In this document: piece after piece, positions 5,621 through 8,069 of the stretch
How positions within the stretch are numbered: the stretch's first letter is position 1
Layout: each line of letters opens with the position of its first letter
From: an uncultured Solirubrobacterales bacterium
Lineage (GTDB): Bacteria; Actinomycetota; Thermoleophilia; Solirubrobacterales; Solirubrobacteraceae
Assembly: GCA_937973575.1 (NCBI GenBank)
Contig: CALJKH010000172.1
Span: 1 to 8,069 of the forward strand
Reading direction: 5' to 3'
DNA length: 8,069 bases
Translations under genes and position numbers: made by a program
The notes under the pieces: model-generated
Databases searched by the model: none
What the model was told of the DNA's origin: nothing
Seen by the model: the letters and a program-made list of their open reading frames with translations, nothing else

Positions 5621-7078
5621 ATGTTCCGCAGTGCCCTTCGGGCCATTGCGGTCCTTTCGGCCCTCCTTCTGGCGGGCCCTGCCTCAGCGGCGGAGGGATC
5701 GCAAACGCCCCTCCTTCATGTCCATCGCGACGGCACAACAAGCGCCGTCAGCGACAGCCTGCCTAGGGACATCGTTAATGGCACCGGGGGTGACCTCCGA
5801 CCGGCAAGCGCATTAACCCCGCGAGCCGCAGCCTCAGCTGCGGTTCCCTACACGATCCGGCGCATGCTCTCGGCAAAGCAGATCACCGCTGACCAGGGAA
5901 CAGCTGCTCTAGACGCGTGGACTGCTGCAGTACGAACTGATCGCACTCTCTCCGGCCTGCCCCGCCAAGAGCTTGCCAATGTGATCGCGATCGTCACCGG
6001 CATCACCAACCGCAAGTCATTCACTCCGTCACGGATCAACTCGATCACTTTGATGCTGCAGCGCAACACTCAGTTCTTCGGTGCTGGCAAAGTGCCGACC
6101 TACCACCAGCGAGTTCAGTTCGACGGCAGCGACATTGTCTGGCAGTACTACCCCGGCCAAGGGATGCAAATGCAGGTGTTGGCGACATTCGGAGTTGCCA
6201 ATGGCCTTTGGAAGGTTCACCTCAACGGGCACTTCCGAGCACTGCTGGACGAGATGAACTCGCTCGCGTCAAACCGATCCGGCGGCAAGGCGTGGGAGTA
6301 CATGCTCAATTTCGACGGCGGCAGCCCACCTTGGACAAGCGCAATGTCCCAAGCGACTGGCATCCAAGCCATGGCCCGAGGCGCACAACGCCTTCAGGAG
6401 CCGAAGTACCTCAAGGCGGCCCGTGACTCGCTGACGATCTTCTCCCACTCAACTCCGAGTGGCGTTCTCTCCCAAACGAGAAATGGGCCTTGGTATGTCA
6501 TGTACTCGTTTGACGGCTCAGGCCGAATCTTCAACGGCTTCCTACAGACGCTGATTGGGCTCGACGAGATGGCTGTAAAGGCCAACGACAAGACTGCCCG
6601 CAGCCTCTTTGCACGGGCTGAACCTGTGGCGCGCCGTTCGATCGCGACCTACATGACAAGCGGCTGGTCCTTTTACGAGCCGGGCGAATGGTCAACTGAG
6701 AGCTACCACGAACTAACGACTGGCTTCCTCGGCGAGATGTGCAAGCGCACAGGCAAGAAGCCTTACTGCGCTGCTGAGAAGCGCTTCGCGGCGGACACCG
6801 CTGAGCCACCGCGCTTTGCGGTGACGACTAAGACAGTCAAGGCCGATAAGCCAGCGTCGCTTCGGTTCTGGGTTTCAAAACCAGCATCCGTCTCGATCTC
6901 CGTCAAGACCGGAACGAAAACGCTCCGCTCTGCATCCGGCTCTTACTCCCCTGGCTTCCACACCCTTAGGCGCGTCAAGCCACCAAAGGGGACATCAGCC
7001 CTTTCGGTTGTGATCAGCGGCAGCGACCCAGCAGGCAAGCACCGCCGAGTCATCTCGACTGTGAAGGTCAAGGGGTAG
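5621..7078 (+). CDS. Secreted D-glucuronyl C5-epimerase-family protein with C-terminal Ig-like domain
   Basis: This 485-residue exported protein starts with a Sec signal peptide (RSALRAIAVLSALLLAGPASA, cleavage near residue 23-24). A variable region and a helical region follow (to about 165). The C5-epimerase C-terminal-type domain spans roughly 170-395, with FDGGSPPWTSAMSQATGIQA (231-250), the block SFDGSGRIFNGFLQTLIGL (296-314), and WSFYEPGEWSTESYHELTTGF (349-369). In heparan sulfate epimerase the equivalent domain inverts C5 of glucuronate within a polymer, and Tyr352/Tyr362 are candidate active-site residues here. Cys374 and Cys383 could form a disulfide. The last 90 residues (about 396-485) look like a beta-sandwich (SLRFWVSKPASVSISVKTG...STVKVKG), commonly a wall- or glycan-binding module. 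The substrate is unknown; an extracellular uronic-acid polysaccharide is an inference. Another gene begins 2 bp after the stop. Confidence 0.85.
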   Translation: MFRSALRAIAVLSALLLAGPASAAEGSQTPLLHVHRDGTTSAVSDSLPRDIVNGTGGDLRPASALTPRAAASAAVPYTIRRMLSAKQITADQGTAALDAWTAAVRTDRTLSGLPRQELANVIAIVTGITNRKSFTPSRINSITLMLQRNTQFFGAGKVPTYHQRVQFDGSDIVWQYYPGQGMQMQVLATFGVANGLWKVHLNGHFRALLDEMNSLASNRSGGKAWEYMLNFDGGSPPWTSAMSQATGIQAMARGAQRLQEPKYLKAARDSLTIFSHSTPSGVLSQTRNGPWYVMYSFDGSGRIFNGFLQTLIGLDEMAVKANDKTARSLFARAEPVARRSIATYMTSGWSFYEPGEWSTESYHELTTGFLGEMCKRTGKKPYCAAEKRFAADTAEPPRFAVTTKTVKADKPASLRFWVSKPASVSISVKTGTKTLRSASGSYSPGFHTLRRVKPPKGTSALSVVISGSDPAGKHRRVISTVKVKG

Positions 7079-8069
7079 TCGTGGCTGGCGAACGCGACTC
7101 CGACGCGCTTGCTGCGCTGATGGTTTTGGCATCACAGCTTCGTGACACGGCAAGCTCCACGAACACCCATCCATGTAGTTGATGGCCGAAGGGTTGCGCA
7201 GCAGCAAGCGGTTGACTTTAAAAAATTCGTCATCGTCTCGGAGCAACGGCTCGATCAGGGGCGCTTCGCTCGGCACGGTAGGACACAGCATGGCATCAAA
7301 GCCGTGCAGCGTGTGTTGGGCGGCAGCAATCCACGCATGTCTTCGGTTGTGAAGCCCCAGGTAATCTTGGGCACTGATACCCTGACCCAACATCATGCGG
7401 GCGACCACGCGGTGGTCAATTTGCTGCGCTCCGCGCTCTAAACGTGCGTGGTGCGCAGCAAAGCTCTCAATCGGAGAAAAGCCACCTGGCAGGCTGAGCG
7501 CCGCAATATCACCGAGCGCGTTAAATGGAATGTCCACCACGTCCGCACCCGCCTGAGAAATCCGCCTCAAGCACCGCGCAAAAACCTCGGCCACCGTGGC
7601 GTCCACATCGTCCAACATCAAAGTTTGTGGCACGGCGAAACGCATGCCGCGCAAGTCAACGTCATCCGCAGGCAAAGCTTGACCTGACAAGACGGCGTCC
7701 ACCGCCAAACACCCACGCACGGAACGGGTGATGCTCCCAACCGTGTCGAGGGTACGAGATAACTCCATCACACCCGTTCTAGGAATACGCGCCTGCGTGC
7801 TTTTGTAACCCACCAAGCCACACAGTGCAGCAGGAATTCGGATGGAGCCGCCCGTGTCGGTCCCGATCCCGACCTCCGCCAAACCCAAAGCCACCGACAC
7901 AGCCGCGCCCGACGATGAGCCCCCAGGCACACGCGCGTGCGCTGTGTCCGCAGGATTGACTGGCGTGCCGTGGTGAGGGTTGATGCCGACGCCCGAGAAC
8001 GCAAACTCGCTCATGTTCGTTTTGCCCAGCACCACCCCACCGGCCTCGCGCAAGCGTTGCACCACAGGT
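6995..8069 (-). CDS. Amidase (amidase-signature family), cut at both ends: window edge at 5', junction at 3'
   Basis: This is the middle of an amidase-signature hydrolase, related to amidases and GatA, which cleaves C-N bonds with a Ser-cisSer-Lys triad. The frame enters from the right edge (a Pro codon at 8066-8068 precedes VVQRLREAGG), so the true start and the catalytic Lys lie outside the window. Visible blocks, counting from the codon at 8065, are VVLGKTNMSEFAFSG (11-25), GGSSSGAAVSVALGLAEVGIGTDTGGSIRIPA (48-79, with the cis-Ser in GGSSSG and the nucleophile Ser74) and NPSAINYMDGCSWSLPC near 293-307. At His308-Glu309 (7139-7144), where a Pro/Gly and another 40-60 family residues are expected, the frame passes into 47 unrelated residues that are antisense to the epimerase tail, and it stops at 6995. 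The homologous part is therefore about 7139-8069. The wording suggests a proteobacterial amidase, but that is an impression only. Confidence 0.85.
   Translation of the reverse strand, partial: PVVQRLREAGGVVLGKTNMSEFAFSGVGINPHHGTPVNPADTAHARVPGGSSSGAAVSVALGLAEVGIGTDTGGSIRIPAALCGLVGYKSTQARIPRTGVMELSRTLDTVGSITRSVRGCLAVDAVLSGQALPADDVDLRGMRFAVPQTLMLDDVDATVAEVFARCLRRISQAGADVVDIPFNALGDIAALSLPGGFSPIESFAAHHARLERGAQQIDHRVVARMMLGQGISAQDYLGLHNRRHAWIAAAQHTLHGFDAMLCPTVPSEAPLIEPLLRDDDEFFKVNRLLLRNPSAINYMDGCSWSLPCHEAVMPKPSAQQARRSRVRQPRLPLDLHSRDDSAVLACWVAAADHNRKG
7081..7182 (+). pseudogene. 5' fragment of an unidentified gene, interrupted at about 7140
   Basis: A GTG at 7081, two bases after the epimerase-like stop, has an excellent AAGGGG ribosome site at 7070-7075 and encodes MAGERDSDALAALMVLASQL. 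The frame then continues as RDTASSTNTHPCS and stops at 7180-7182, after only 33 codons. The last 13-14 codons are read from the antisense of the amidase gene, so the native sequence probably ends near 7140. I do not recognise the protein from 20 residues. Its position implies that it was the second gene of the epimerase operon before the junction. Confidence 0.5.

Noticed and set aside
5583..5741. N-terminal extension of the lipoprotein by 53 codons
   Set aside because: It overlaps the start of the divergent gene and would bury the signal peptide inside the protein.
7142..7441. 99-codon plus-strand open frame at the right end, and others at 7448-7731
   Set aside because: They lie antisense to the conserved amidase blocks and have no recognisable product; they are shadow frames.
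1..8069. Defence, mobile or CRISPR-type system
   Set aside because: I saw no transposase, integrase, direct repeats, tRNA, nuclease or toxin-antitoxin genes. The genes are ordinary metabolic, envelope and regulatory families, and the one break at 7140 carries no element signature.
7141..8069. Composition shift marking the amidase as foreign
   Set aside because: The two lines I counted (58% and 63% G+C) match a line counted in the left part (62%), so G+C gives no support; the case rests on the broken genes alone.

Overview
The window looks like one accessory stretch of a moderately high-GC genome (about 58-63% G+C in the few lines I counted by hand). It is most likely actinobacterial. The pointers are a PadR regulator with an Ala-rich tail, three genes that start 6-8 nt downstream of a TANNNT hexamer (the actinobacterial leaderless arrangement), and a secreted D-glucuronyl C5-epimerase-family protein with a C-terminal beta-sandwich next to a LppX/LolA-like lipoprotein. 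That last pairing reminds me of Thermoleophilia, but this is a recollection and could not be searched.

Layout. From 1 to 5582 every gene runs leftward on the minus strand. In transcription order they are: a lipoprotein (5582-4569), a CaCA-type Ca2+/H+ exchanger that overlaps it by ATGA (4572-3427), a 147-bp gap holding a perfect 16-bp operator-like palindrome, an acyl-CoA dehydrogenase (3279-2113), a 13-bp-stem hairpin (2083-2051), a PadR regulator (2021-1545), a sirtuin that overlaps it by ATGA (1548-793), and an NADP-dependent MDR-family oxidoreductase that runs off the left edge (751-1). A 38-bp divergent promoter (5583-5620) separates this block from the rightward epimerase-like gene (5621-7078). 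Two bases after its stop a GTG-initiated gene begins (7081).

At about position 7140 the logic breaks. The GTG gene loses any sensible continuation. Coming from the other side, a convincing minus-strand amidase (amidase-signature family, cut by the right edge) loses its C-terminus at the same base and reads on into antisense of the epimerase gene. The simplest reading is a junction between two unrelated DNAs: an assembly chimera or a genuine recombination/transfer point. The amidase looks proteobacterial to me, but this is an impression, and GC does not visibly change.

Functional picture. Two translationally coupled pairs stand out: lipoprotein with exchanger, and PadR with sirtuin (then oxidoreductase). 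The acyl-CoA dehydrogenase is probably a separately controlled unit, with a TetR-type operator candidate in front and a terminator-like hairpin behind. No RNA genes, CRISPR arrays, insertion sequences or recognisable defence system are visible. No gene-free stretch exceeds 300 bases.
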